A DNA stretch of 64,000 nt from Mya arenaria (taxonomy: Eukaryota; Mollusca; Bivalvia; Myida; Myidae): positions 33,020,817 through 33,084,816 of the forward strand of contig NC_069133.1 in assembly GCF_026914265.1 (NCBI RefSeq), given 5' to 3'. This document shows, piece after piece, positions 21,801 through 34,900 of this stretch (positions are counted from its first letter, which is position 1; each line of letters begins with the position of its first letter). Made by a program: the position numbers and the translations under genes. Below the pieces are notes generated by a model that was not told the DNA's origin, made no database searches, and worked only from the letters and a program-made list of their open reading frames with translations.

Positions 21801-24580
21801 ATGTTCATGTTCCCCCTACTCTGTATCTTGACCCCCCCCCCCCCCCCACCCACCCCATTTAGTATCTTACTTACTAGCTTGTTCCCCGTGTCCAATGTCA
21901 CTATATTGTCCCTCTGACTAAGTTTTCTTGCATACTAGACGTGTGTCATGTGACCAGTGCTGGAAAAACCCGTTTTACATCCCCCTGAGATGGGTCGGGG
22001 TGTTGCACCGCCACTCCTTATTTCTTTTATGGTATGGTTTATTAAAAGTATGTTATGCCATTTCAGTAAAGTGCAATTAAATATATAAGTATGCAAGACT
22101 TTAAATTAAAAATGAAAACATAATTGTAAAAATGTGATTTTAAGAGGTACTATTTGAAGTCAATAGTGTTTAAAATTACTTCGCTTCATGGCCCAGTAAA
22201 CTATGTCGCATGCGCATTTTGGTGAACTTATGTACTTACATGCATTTTCTACGTAATTTTTTTCAAAAATTGATGATTTTAAATATGCAAGAAAAAATAT
22301 CAATCATGTTTTTCCGGTCTGGATCATTAAAATCCTACCCTTGGACACACTGCATGGCCGGTAACTCGGCAAGCCTTGTAACTGGCTTAAATGCGTGCCC
22401 TCGGGTCAGTTTTTTCAATCCGTAATGAAAACACGTGATTGATACTTTTATTTTACCATTGTCCCCATTATTAGAATCCAGCTCCCACTCATGTATTTTC
22501 TTACTATCCTGTTCCCCCTTTTTAGTATCTTGTTTCCTTACATTATCTCTTTGTCCCCTGACTAACACAGTACTATCACATTCCTACAGCTTATGTAAAA
22601 TCTATATTTATCTTCCTACTTAACCTCTTTAGTAATGTCATTTTTAAAATGTCAGCAACATACAAACAAGTTACCGTAACATATATTCATATCAATAAAT
22701 ATTTAGCAAAAAACAATGTCTGCAAATTAATAAACGCTTAAACTATACATAAAATAACAATTAAGCTCAACAGTTTTCATAAATCAGCAAGATATGACTG
22801 AGGTAGATTACGATGGAAGAAAAAATACCAGAAGCCTGTACATACCTTACGGCAACATTTTCAAACGACAACTTTTTGAAATTTCAAGTCATAGTGTGCA
22901 AAATTCCATGCAATTTCAAAACTTGCAATGCAAGACAAGTTAAATTTATTTGCAAATTACATGATGCATTACTTAGTATATTTTGATGAGTATTATGTCA
23001 TAATGCTACATCCCATTATTTTTGTCTTTAGTGAATCATCAAACAGTTGCAAAAGGACAATCCGCTCAAGGGAAAAATAAATAAAATACTATATCAATAT
23101 GACCAGTTAACGTTCAATGCCTTCCAGTTGAAAGCAAAAGTGTTTTATGTATATATATATTAACATCAGTGGAAAACTTTGTATTTTTTATTATCATTTT
23201 TCAATTTGATTTTGTCAAACTAATGTCTGGTTCCTCCAATGTTGAAATGTTATTAAAAATATACCAAAAGAGCCTAGCAAATACAGACGATCAAATGGAA
23301 GATATCATTATCAGACTGATTTTCAGCGTTGCTTCGCAAAAAAGTGGGGATTGATATATTTATATTAGCATAAGATCGAGTCAGCAGTTCCGAGTAACGC
23401 AAAATAAAAAACTGTTGCCTAAGACTATTTATATATGTATAGAACTGGATCTCCCAATGCAGGTTCATGATTAAAAAGTACAACAATGAATAAATAAATA
23501 TTAAAATATGAAAGATACAAACATGTATATGTCTTTGGCATGGCTAGCTGAAGTCACATGTAGATACTACAATAATGAGCTATAATCACATGACAAAATA
23601 TTATAATAACAAGTTACAACATTGTTAAGCAAATATTGCTGAAATAGTACAAAACAGAATATTGTTACTGGTGCACTTTTACATAGATATTGTATTCATT
23701 TAGGCTCTGATCAACCAGCGTATGTCAAAATATTGTTGAATCAATTACTTCAATTGAATATTAAAATATAATGTGTATGTCACATATTAATCTGAAAGCT
23801 CTTCTTGCAAAATCAAATAACTGATACATTTTATAATAGAATTTATTGATAATCATTTATAAGATATTATAGCTACTCAGAAATGGTTTGAAAAAGTGAC
23901 AGTAGAAAATATCCATTGTTAAAATGAACCCAAATTGTTTTTGAAAGTCTTTTTCCCCAAAGAAACTTTGCAAAGAAGGTTAAACCGAGATTCAAAAAAA
24001 ATATTGCACCTAACAAATGACAACATCTAAGGCATTCTACTGACACATTTGTCTTCTAAATTATATGTATAATTTAGGGAAATAGTACCGGTACATATCA
24101 TTAATTAATACTAAGCACCATTTGACAATAAATTATCTTTGGTCTTTTGAAATTGTTGCACCATATTATTAAAAGTACTTTATATATTGCACGTTTTTTT
24201 TACTCATAAAAATAATTCATGATTGATATGCGTTTAAATATAGTTTTTTTTACAAATCTAGTTTTTTTATTATCATAACAAAACTAATGTTTCACTTGCG
24301 TCAACTATAAACCAATCAATGTATAAACCCATTGAAAGGGACTCCAACATGTTTTTATGGGGTCAGACATCAGAAAAAATAATTTCCCGAAAAATGTGAG
24401 AAAATGCTTGGTTCAATGAATGATCAAACAAAAAAAAGCTATATTGTTTACAATTGTTAAAAATAATGCAACAGAAAACGCACAATTCTGCCAAAAAGCT
24501 TACGTAGTAAATTATTTTATGCTAATGAGTCCCTTTTAAACTTAAGTAAGAAATCTGAGCACACAAAAGCGAACACTGAG
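18891..24580 (-). other. 3' flank / possible long 3' UTR of NMNAT
   Basis: 5.7 kb of very AT-rich sequence after the NMNAT stop codon, with many possible AATAAA signals on the minus strand, so the true 3' end cannot be fixed. I find no convincing exon. It holds the C-rich array at 21660-22600, a 16-C tract at 21832-21847 and an AT dinucleotide run near 23150. Confidence 0.4.
21660..22600. repeat. Degenerate TTGTTCCCC array split by an insertion
   Basis: Words of the type CTTGTTCCCCTGATTTAGTATC recur every ~20-30 bp at 21675-21930 and again at 22460-22600. The middle part, 21950-22455, lacks them and contains an imperfect foldback: TATCAATCATGTTTTTCCG near 22298 is mirrored by AACACGTGATTGATA near 22430. 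The minus strand is correspondingly rich in GGGG runs. Confidence 0.5.
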
Positions 24581-25923
24581 CTAAACACAAGTTTCTGTGG
24601 CAGCATAAGCAAACACACGTGTCTCAGGCGTAAAACTAACACGTACGTTCCTTACTCTCCGAACGATCGTCCCGATATCTGTCAAACATGGCTGATTCAA
24701 TGGAGATTTAGGAGATCCAGAACTCTCCGGATCTAGATCATCCTCATCTGTCGTCAAGCGTCTTGGTGATGCAGATGGAGACACACCTTTTTGAAGCTTG
24801 CTTGGACTTCCAAAGCGTCTGGGTGACCCAGGAAAGCTCACAGAATCAAGCTTTTCACATGATCTCCTTGGAGATTTGGATGCGCTTTCCTTTGTAACTA
24901 TGGTGATGACCTCATTCTGTGTTTGAGGCTCATCAAGATAATCCATGATGTCAGAAGAGGCCGGGGAGATGGACTTTGTCTCCATATACTTACTGAATTC
25001 CAAGTAGAGCAAGGAAAATAAGGACAGTTTAATCATGGAAAAAAGAACAACTTATTGAACTATGAGTATGAAGAATATTTAAACAATTACTTATTGTTAC
25101 AATGTATACATTATGTGGTTTTCTTTAAGCATTTACTGAAACAAATACATTTGAATACAGACCATTTTTGCAAAGTTGTTAATTTTAAGTAACTTTAAAC
25201 AATTTAATGTTTATATTGATAAAGATAATAATTATGTGTGTTTAATTTTAATGGTTTTACATAGGAGCTGCTGAAATTGTCAGTTATACAATTCAAAAGT
25301 GCAACACTATATTTTCTTACCATGAGCAATAAGTCATTATGCAAATACATGTATCAAAACCATATTTAGAGAATCGCAAAATAAAAAGCATGCGTAAATG
25401 GCGAAATCTGCAAAATGCTGCAGCCATTTAATATTGCTTATTGAAAACTTAAAAATTCCTGTCAGGGGTGTCCATCATAATGACAAACCCAATTTAAACC
25501 ATTTTTAGTGTAAAAGGGGTCACTATAACCTTTACTTTTAATCTACTGACCTCAATATATAATATATATATCGTTAACGATCAATATTCCTACTACGTTT
25601 GAGGAGGATCAAGTGTTCTGAATAGATTAAACAGAAACCATTTCTTTTTTGCTGTAAAGGTAACTACGACTTAACATTTGACCTAATGACCTCAAATTCA
25701 ACAACATTAATCTACATGCATATCAATAATCCTATTATGAAGAGCATTGGTTATATTTAGCAGAATTGGTCTTTTTATTGGTCATTAACACCTCACCCTT
25801 TGACCTCAAAATCAATATACTGACCATGACCAATTGGTATACAAAGTTACTGATTGGAAACAGTTTTTCATTAAATAATCAATGCGACCTAGACCAACTA
25901 ATCGTAAAATCGATGGCCGTGAT

Positions 25924-25971
<48 letters not shown>

Positions 25972-28900
25972 GTGGACAAAGTGATCCTGTGTGTCTGCCA
26001 GGCTCTGTCAATGAAATTGGTATATATTTTTAAATCTATTATAAATGTGTTTGAGATGGAAACCAATCATATTTTACAAGGTTAAGTCATACGTAGCCCT
26101 TGAATATTCAAATAAGTACTTAATAAAAATAATGCCACAAATTTATAAAAGCCATGAAAAGTGTGCTTTAGTTGAAAAACAATGAGTATCATGCAAATCT
26201 ACCTAAAAGTTATTAATGGTGGAAGAAATCCAAACACAGATATATATAAAGCAGTTTTATTTTTAAGTAAGAAGGTATAAAGTAAAAAAATACTGACAAT
26301 AAAATACAGGAACAAACACTCATACAGGTACTTATAAAGTACAATAGAATTTTGATTTTAAAACAATAAACACTTTTGTATTAAACAGACAAAATGTACA
26401 ATGCTCAAAATCTCAAAGATTAAAGGTACAGTTCTACTACATGAAATTGATGTTTCGTTCAACGGAATTGCTGCACTTATTTTGATAATTGCATTTTTTT
26501 AACAGAAAAATCTTATTTTTAACCATTTAATTTTGGAGAAAAAAATCCACCCAAATTAAATGCATATTTGAACATAACTAAATGCAAAATAAAAATGCTT
26601 TCCTGTGAAAAATAATTGCATCAAATCACGCAAAATTAACGTTCATGACTTCAGCTACTTCATGAGTGAATTACCTTAAACAACATTTTTAAATTTCACC
26701 ATGACAGAATGCTTTTATACATAGATCAACCACAATTCATAAATATTCATAACATTATTTGAAAAATTTCACTCAATTGCTAAAAATAGTTATTCCTGGA
26801 CAATTTGACACAGTATTAATTTGGCTGTTCAAACAGATGTAGCATCAATGACGACACTTTTTTCATTGATGCCACGTACATCGAACTGCAATATGACGTC
26901 ATTTGACAAATGACAAGTGCCGTTTTGTACCATACAGGTATTTTGCAGATGTTTCGTCCAATTATGAAGACAAATGAAAGGAAATGTGTTCATCTAACGA
27001 ACCTAAATATGAGTGTTAACAAGAGATGTTTGTCAAACATTATGCCCCCTCTGAGCGCCATGTTGTCAGGATTATATGGACAATTGAATGAAATATGCAT
27101 GGACCGAAATGACAGCTGATTTGTCACTGACATTGGATGCCGTTGAGGCAGTTTTAAGATTATGACCATTCAAAGTGTGAGGATAGAGTGGGTTATGACC
27201 ATGACCTTTGACGCTATGACCTCAAAATCCATAGGAGTCATCAGCTGGTCACCAAAAACCTGAATGTCAAGTTTGAGGGCCATGAGTGCAGGCATTGTCA
27301 AGTTATCACACAGACAAGCTTTTTTCGTTCACGGTCACTGTCACCTTGACCTTTGACCCAATGACTCCTAAAATCATAAGGGGTCATCTACAGGTCAGAC
27401 ACAACCCCAAGTCAAGTTTGAGGGCCATGGGTGCAGGCATTGTTGAGTTATCACATGAACAAATTTTCGCATTCAAGGTCACTGTAACCTTGCCCTTTGA
27501 CCCCTAAAATCAATAGGGGTCATCTACTGGTCAGGCCCAACTTCGATATCAAGTTTGAGGGCCATTGACCCAATGACTCCTAAAATCATAAGGGGTCATC
27601 TACAGGTCAGACACAACCCCAAGTCAAGTTTGAGGGCCATGGGTGCAGGCATTGTTGAGTTATCACATGAACAAATTTTCGCATTCAAGGTCACTGTAAC
27701 CTTGCCCTTTGACCCCTAAAATCAATAGGGGTCATCTACTGGTCAGGCCCATCTTCGATATCAAGTTTGAGGGCCATGGGTGCAGGCATTGTCGAGATAT
27801 CACTCAGACAACCTTTAACAAATCAAGGTCACTGTGACCCTGACCTTTGGCCTGATGACCCCCAAACACAATAGGGGTCATCTACTGGTCAGGCCCAACT
27901 TCCATATCATGTTTGATGACCATAGGTCTAGGCATTGTTGAGTTAGCACTCGGACAAGCTTTAAAATTATTTTATCATAAAAGGTCACTGTGACCTTGAC
28001 CTTTGACCCCTAAAATCAATAGGGGTCATCTACTGGTCAGGCCCAACCTTCATGTCAAGTTTGATGACCATATGTCCAGGAATTGTTGAGTTATCACTCG
28101 GACAAGCTTTGGTCTACCGACGGACCCACCAACATGTGCAAAGCAATATATCCCTCTTCTTCGAAGTGGGGCATCCCTCTTCTTCGAAGGGGTGCATAAT
28201 AATGTATAATTATGTCAACCATAACGACTAGATGATCCTTTGATAACTTTGAGCACTGACATCATTATTGTACCCACGTATTGTATCATATTTTTACAAA
28301 CCATCAGAATAGGCTATAATCTACAAGTGTATTATGTAAGTTAATGGTATGGAACGCATTCGGGCAATTAGATTGTGTCATTTATACATGCTGGGGCGTA
28401 CCTGAAGCATTTAAAATTGTACTCCTGCATTTTCGAGCGAGCAGTAGACATGTTTCAAGTTGTTTGTCCGAACATATTATATGGGGTAGGAGTGGGGGGG
28501 GGGGGGGGGGGGGGTTTACTACCGTGGGAAAATGATAAAGAATACAGAATTGCTAAAGAAAACTTCTTAAGCATTTTGAACGCCAGCATTCAGTAAAAAT
28601 TGAAATAAAAACCTCTTACCCATGAATCATTGCATGTAATATACACCATTAGCCCTCAATTTTTTATTTTTTTTATTTTGAGATTTAAGCACATGCAATA
28701 TCAGGGTAAAACAAAATGATTTTATAGGCCCAGGCTACTCGAGATTGCCTTAGATACGCCCCTTAAACACGGGTAATAAATATGGTTTATTCAAGATAAT
28801 GGCACCATCCTTACAACGAATCTTATCGTACAATCATCTTTTTCTGAGACACTGAGTAATAACAATAATAATATCAAGTTCTGACAAAATTTATTTGATT

Positions 28901-31900
28901 TTGGAATTTACAATTCCGATTGGGTTTGTAACGAATAGGTATGATTAAACTGTAAATCTTGATCTTAACGATATTTTCGGTTGCTAAGACAAAGCCAATA
29001 TGCCTTACTTTTTCCTGATAATATCTGAACAGTACTGGTGATTTACAACTTGGATCTATGGTAATCATTAAACAAAGAAAGAAAATTAAACATAATGAAA
29101 TTATAATAAAAATTAAGACAGAATAAATGACACTGCTGACTTGTATGACAAGGGACTTTACAAAAAAACACACACACTAAAATTGCACAATCAGACATAT
29201 TTATATTGGAAGATTATTTCATGTTTTCTTTGATATTCAAATTTACAAAAATGGAAGAATGTAATTATATCATTTTTTAGGTCAATGATACTATAACTTT
29301 ATCATGATCTGGCGTAAGAATGCTTGGAATAATCCGTTTTCTTATATTGGAACAGTCCTTTAATCATAGCCCGTAAAAGCTCCGTGTTTCCATTGTATAT
29401 TCCACACAATGGAACAATAAGGCACAAAATATTATGTTTCCTTCATATTAAATTTAAAATTAATCCCAAGGAAGGTGTTTGTTTTGTGCATTTAAGTAAA
29501 TATATAATGTGTGTTATAATTGCTCAATATTAACAATTGTGCTTGTTTCAAATTTGACATGTATTCTGCCTTACAATACTTAAGAAATACAATACCATAT
29601 ATATAGAGAGAAAAAATGCAATAAACAATGTCTATGGCATAGGAATAACAAAACTTCTAAAAATATAATGACAACATAATGAAATTTATCACGATTACAA
29701 CAGTCACATAACAACACAAAATGACATGCAATAATCAAATATATAGTTAAGAACACATATAGAAATTGTACTCAGGAGAAGATGTCTATGTGTGTTCTAA
29801 CTGATTTAGATGCTGTCCAAGACCATGATTTTGCATTTTGTAACCTTTTTTTAGAACAAGATAACTTTTCCACATGTCATTCTACATAAGATAGATTTAT
29901 TTGGAAATCCTGCCATTTGCTTGAGCAAAAATCTGTGGCAACATCTAATGGGAATTAAGCTTACTCAATGAACACAGCCAATGAGATTTGAGCTTACTTA
30001 TCACACACAGCGCCATAAAGTCCATGTTCTCGGACATAGTCTATCACCGTATCCTGTAGTAGGTATTTCACACTTTCGCTTCGTCGCAAGGCTCGTCTGC
30101 AAATACAGTGGCATGGAAAGAAATACTTAAGATTAATAAATAACGGGTAAAAGACGGTATCATTACTAGAATTTTGATTTCACACACTTATTATCACTCA
30201 ATTCTGAATTAAGAGACAAAAGAAAACATTGTAGTCCTTTGTTCTGAAATTATTTTCTTCTATATTACACTGTTGATTAGAATTTCCAAAATCACTTTTT
30301 TTCAGCAAAATTGTAAAAATGAATAAAGCTTACAAAGCCATATCATATTTTTTTTTAAATGGTATGAATGTAAGTGCTTATGAATATAGGGTTTAAGATA
30401 ATAAATGGTAAAAAAATGGGCTATATTATAATGTCCATTATGTGCTCAGATGAGTTGGGACAATATTAAATGCTACATTGTCCGGTTAGCATGTAACGTA
30501 CCACAATCTTCTATGCCAATAAAATAGGGAGCTGCTCTGTCAAGATTTACAACAGTGCAGTACTTCTAATGAAAATCTGACCTAGGAATGAAATTACATT
30601 TAGAATTCTTGATAAAATGGCCCTAGTATGCTGGATGGTCATGTTTTATTCAAACAATCAGCATTCTCATGAAAAACTTTCAATAAGGTCAGAGAACGTA
30701 TCATTAGGTTCTTCATGAAAAACTTTCAATGAGGTCAGAACATGTTGTTAGATTTATATACTGATATCTAATTGCAGCGATTATTTCTTGAAATTTGACC
30801 ACTTCTTTTCCATGCCAAATTTGTGTCAAGCACAGCCGAGAAAAGCCCAATGCTCGCCTATTTTTTTCTTCAGTTTTTCTGTGAAAAATGGGCACAAAAA
30901 GTCAATTATTAAAACCAAAGTTATGGATCTGTGTATTGTCTCTGGCAACATGTGTACTCAGTTTCATTTGAATATGACAGACATTTTATGAGTTTTTGCC
31001 AGGGTTGAAACTTTTGCCTTACCATGTGACTCATGTCATCAAGGTTATGAAAATATCTCTATTTTATTATTCGAAAAAAAGAGACACGCAAATAGACAAT
31101 GGTTGGATAGGGGGATTCCAACAGAGGTGAGCAGGGATCACGAGAATCTAAAAATGGCTTTTCTCTGACCTATTTGATTAAATTTAACCAAACCTGATTT
31201 TTGTGGAACTGACATCGTTTGTAATCCACTCTGTAACTATCTGAATATTGTCCTGTAAATAGGGATAAGAGGAAAAAAGGTTAGGTTAAACTAATTTTCT
31301 TTAGCTCTATTGAGCAGACAGCTATAAGCTGATAGGAAAAACCCTCACATCAACTTCCTGGATAGACACCTGTGCTGCAGCCAATTGAATAAAACATTGA
31401 TAATTTGTCCACAGGTTATCTTTTGATTACAGTATCTTGCACATTTAAATGATTTTATTGGTTCATATAACTCATCTCATAAATATTGATCAATCAATAA
31501 ACTATCTGGCTGATTTTGACCAGAATTACCCAGTTTTATACAATTTGCTGCTGGTGTCCATTTTGAAAGGCCGGGATAATGTTAACCTGCTGGGTCTTTA
31601 ACCCATGACTTCCAGGGTGAGAGTCAGATACATCACTACTCATACACTCTAATCCTTAAAGAGGAAAGTAGATTGATATTAATGAGGGGGTGCGTAAACA
31701 TGAGATCGAAGGGTTGAATCTACCAAACCTGATTCTCGTAGAGCTAACATCATGTGGTACCCAATCTGTGACTACATGAATGTTGTCCTAGAACATGTTT
31801 GAGATTATTGAGTTTAAATAAAACTATTGATATTTTTTTTAGGATTTATGTGTAGAAAAAGGATACCATATGTAAAAATAACAAAAATACGTCCTTTTAC

Positions 31901-34900
31901 ATCCAATTTCAATTAAAATAATGAAAACAAGGCAGTCCAAAGGACGGCTATATCCCCCGCCGTTGTTTTTAAGTATATTTTGTTTTTCTCGCAACCTGAC
32001 TGGTTGAGTAAGTTTTAGCACGGACACGAGCATGTGTACTTTGACCTTTAAATGTCTCGTGTGTCCTTGACCTTTGAGGTATGGACCCGGGTCAAGGTCA
32101 CTGCACATTGTCTCAATGAGAACAACATTTGTACCAAGTAATATGGTAATCCATCAATGCATAAGTAAGTTATAGAGCTTACACGAGCATGTGTACTCTG
32201 ACGTTTAAATGTCTCGTGTAACCTTGACCTTTGAGGTATGGATCTGGGTCAAGGTCACTGAACATCGTCTCAATGAGGACAACATTTGTACCAAGTAATC
32301 CATCAATGCATAAGTAAGTTATAGCACGGACACGAGCATGTGTACTCTGACTATTAAATGTCTCGTGTGACCTTGACCTTTGATGTATGGACCCGGGTCA
32401 AGGTTACTGCACATCATCTCAATGAAATCAACATTTGTACCAAATAATATGGTAATCAATCAATGCATAAGTAAGTTAAAGCGACACAAAATGTTACGGA
32501 CAGACAGACGGACAGACTGACATACGGACGAAGTGCATTCCTATAATCCCCTCCCCACTCCGTGGCGGGGGATTAAAAATATAAAAGCAATAACTAAACT
32601 CGATGTATTTTTAGTTATTTCAATTACATAGCAGTTATCTGCAATGAGCAATGCTAATTAAAAACATACCAAAATTACATGGGTAAACAGGCATCAAAAT
32701 TCAACATTATCACTAATGGCTCCAAAACATGACAATGTAAAAGTAATTGTACACCTGAGATCATCTACATAAAATGAAATAAAATGATAGTTTACTGACT
32801 GTAACAGTATGGTTGTCTTTCTTAATATGATCATAATACATTGTATAGCAATGATTGAACAAATAAAGAAACCCAATGGTAAAATGAGTGAAGGCCAATG
32901 GTCGTCTGTTGAAAAAGGGACAGAACTCAACCATTATTAAAGCTCGACTTATAGGTCTTGCTATGCATGTCATTATTGTCTCTGGCAACATGTGTACTAA
33001 TTTTCATTTGAACATCTTGAAAGGGTTCTGAGTTAAGGCCAAGGCTAAAAGTTTGCAGTATTATAACATCAATGATGACACTAGGGCTATGACAATACCT
33101 CGATTCTTTCTTAAAACAAGAGGGCCGTGAAGGCCCTTAATCGCTCACCTGATCCAATAAAAATCATCAACAATAACATTCTGATCAAGTTCCATGATTA
33201 TATGGTCATTAATGTGGCCTATAGAGTGTTAAAATACTGTTCCTATTATTTGACCTGGTGACCTTGTTTTTGACTACACATGGCCCAAATTCCAACTTGG
33301 CCTAGAGCTAATCAATATAAACATTCTGACTAAGTTTCATGGACATACAGTCATAAATTTGACCTCTAGAGTGCTAACAAGCTTTTCCTATGATTTGACC
33401 TAATGACCTAGATTTTGACAGCACATGACCCAGATTTACACTTGACTTAGAGATTATTAATATAAACATTCTGACCAACTTTCATAAAGCAAAATTTATA
33501 AATGTGACCTCTAGAGTTTTAACAAGCTTTTCCTTAAATTAGACCTGGTGACCTAGTTTTAGACCGCATATGATCCAGATTCGAACTTGGCTAATCAACA
33601 TAAACATTTTGACAAAGTTTCATGAACATACAGTCATCTCTAGAGTGCTTACAAGCTTTTCCAATGCTTTGACCTAATGACCTAGTTTTTTACCACAATT
33701 GACCTAGATTTAAACTTGACTTAGAGATTACTAATATAAACATTCTGACCAACTGTCATTATGATACAGTTATAAATTTGACCTCTAGAGTGTTAACAAG
33801 CTTTTTCTTAAATTTGACCTGGTGACCTAGTTTTTGACTGCACATGACCCAGATTCGAACTTGGCCTAGAGGTTATCAATATAAACATTCTGACCACAGT
33901 CATAAATGTCACCTCTATAGTGCTAACAAGCTTTTCCTATGATTTGACCTTATGACCTAGTTTTTGACGGCACATGACCCAGTTTTAAATTTTACTTAGA
34001 GATAATTAATGAAAACATTCTGACCAACTTTCATGAAGAAACCTTTATAAATGTGACCTCTAGAGTGTTAACAAGCTTTTCCTTTAATTTGACCTGGTGA
34101 CCTTGTTTTTGACCGCACATGACCCAGATTCGAACTTGGCCTAGAGCTAATTAATATAAACATTCTGACTAAGTTTCATGAACATAAGAGTCATAAATGT
34201 GACCTCTAGAGTGCTAACAAGCTTTTCCTATGATTTGACCTGGTGACCTAGTTTTTGACCGCACATGACCCAGATTTAAACTTGACTTAAAGATTATTAA
34301 TATAAACATTCTGACCAACTTTCATGAAGATACAGTCATAAATGAGACCTCTAGAGTGTTAACAAGATTTTCCTTCAATTTGACCTGGTGACCAAGTTTT
34401 TGACTGCACATGACCCAGAATCAAACTTGACCTAGAGAGTATTAATATTAACATTCTGACCAAGTTTCCTGATTATACAGTCATAAATGTGACCTCTATA
34501 GTGTTAACAAGCTTTTCCTTTAATTTGACCTGGTGACCTAGTTTTTAACCCCAGATGACCCAATATCGAACTCATCCAAGATTTTATTGAGGGTAACATT
34601 CTGACCAAGTTTCATTAAGATAGTGCCCAAATTGTGACCTCTAGAGTGTTAACAGTCAAATTGTTGATGACGGACGACGACGACAGAAGACGACAGACAC
34701 AGGGCGATCACAATAGCTCACCTTGAGCACTTCGTGATCAGGTGGGCTAAAAACTGACGAGATAAAAACACTTTCTTTTAATATGTCACTTTTTCAAACA
34801 GATAAACTATAACATAATAATCTAATTTCAAATACAGGAGTTTGAATACAGTCATGTCATTTCTTACTTTCATTCCTTTTAAAGACAATGGAAAGACAAA

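Larger units (their letters stand above)
24993..29997 (-). other. NMNAT intron 8 content
   Basis: The intron holds a decayed pearl-like array (about 25490-25870), an ATG/GAT microsatellite (25925-25970), a large pearl-like array (27010-28200) and a 21-G tract (28494-28514). The rest is AT-rich without recognised features. ORFs here arise from the repeats. Confidence 0.6.

Noticed and set aside
25812..26085. ORFs with Ile or Met runs on both strands
   Set aside because: They are created by the (ATG)n microsatellite.
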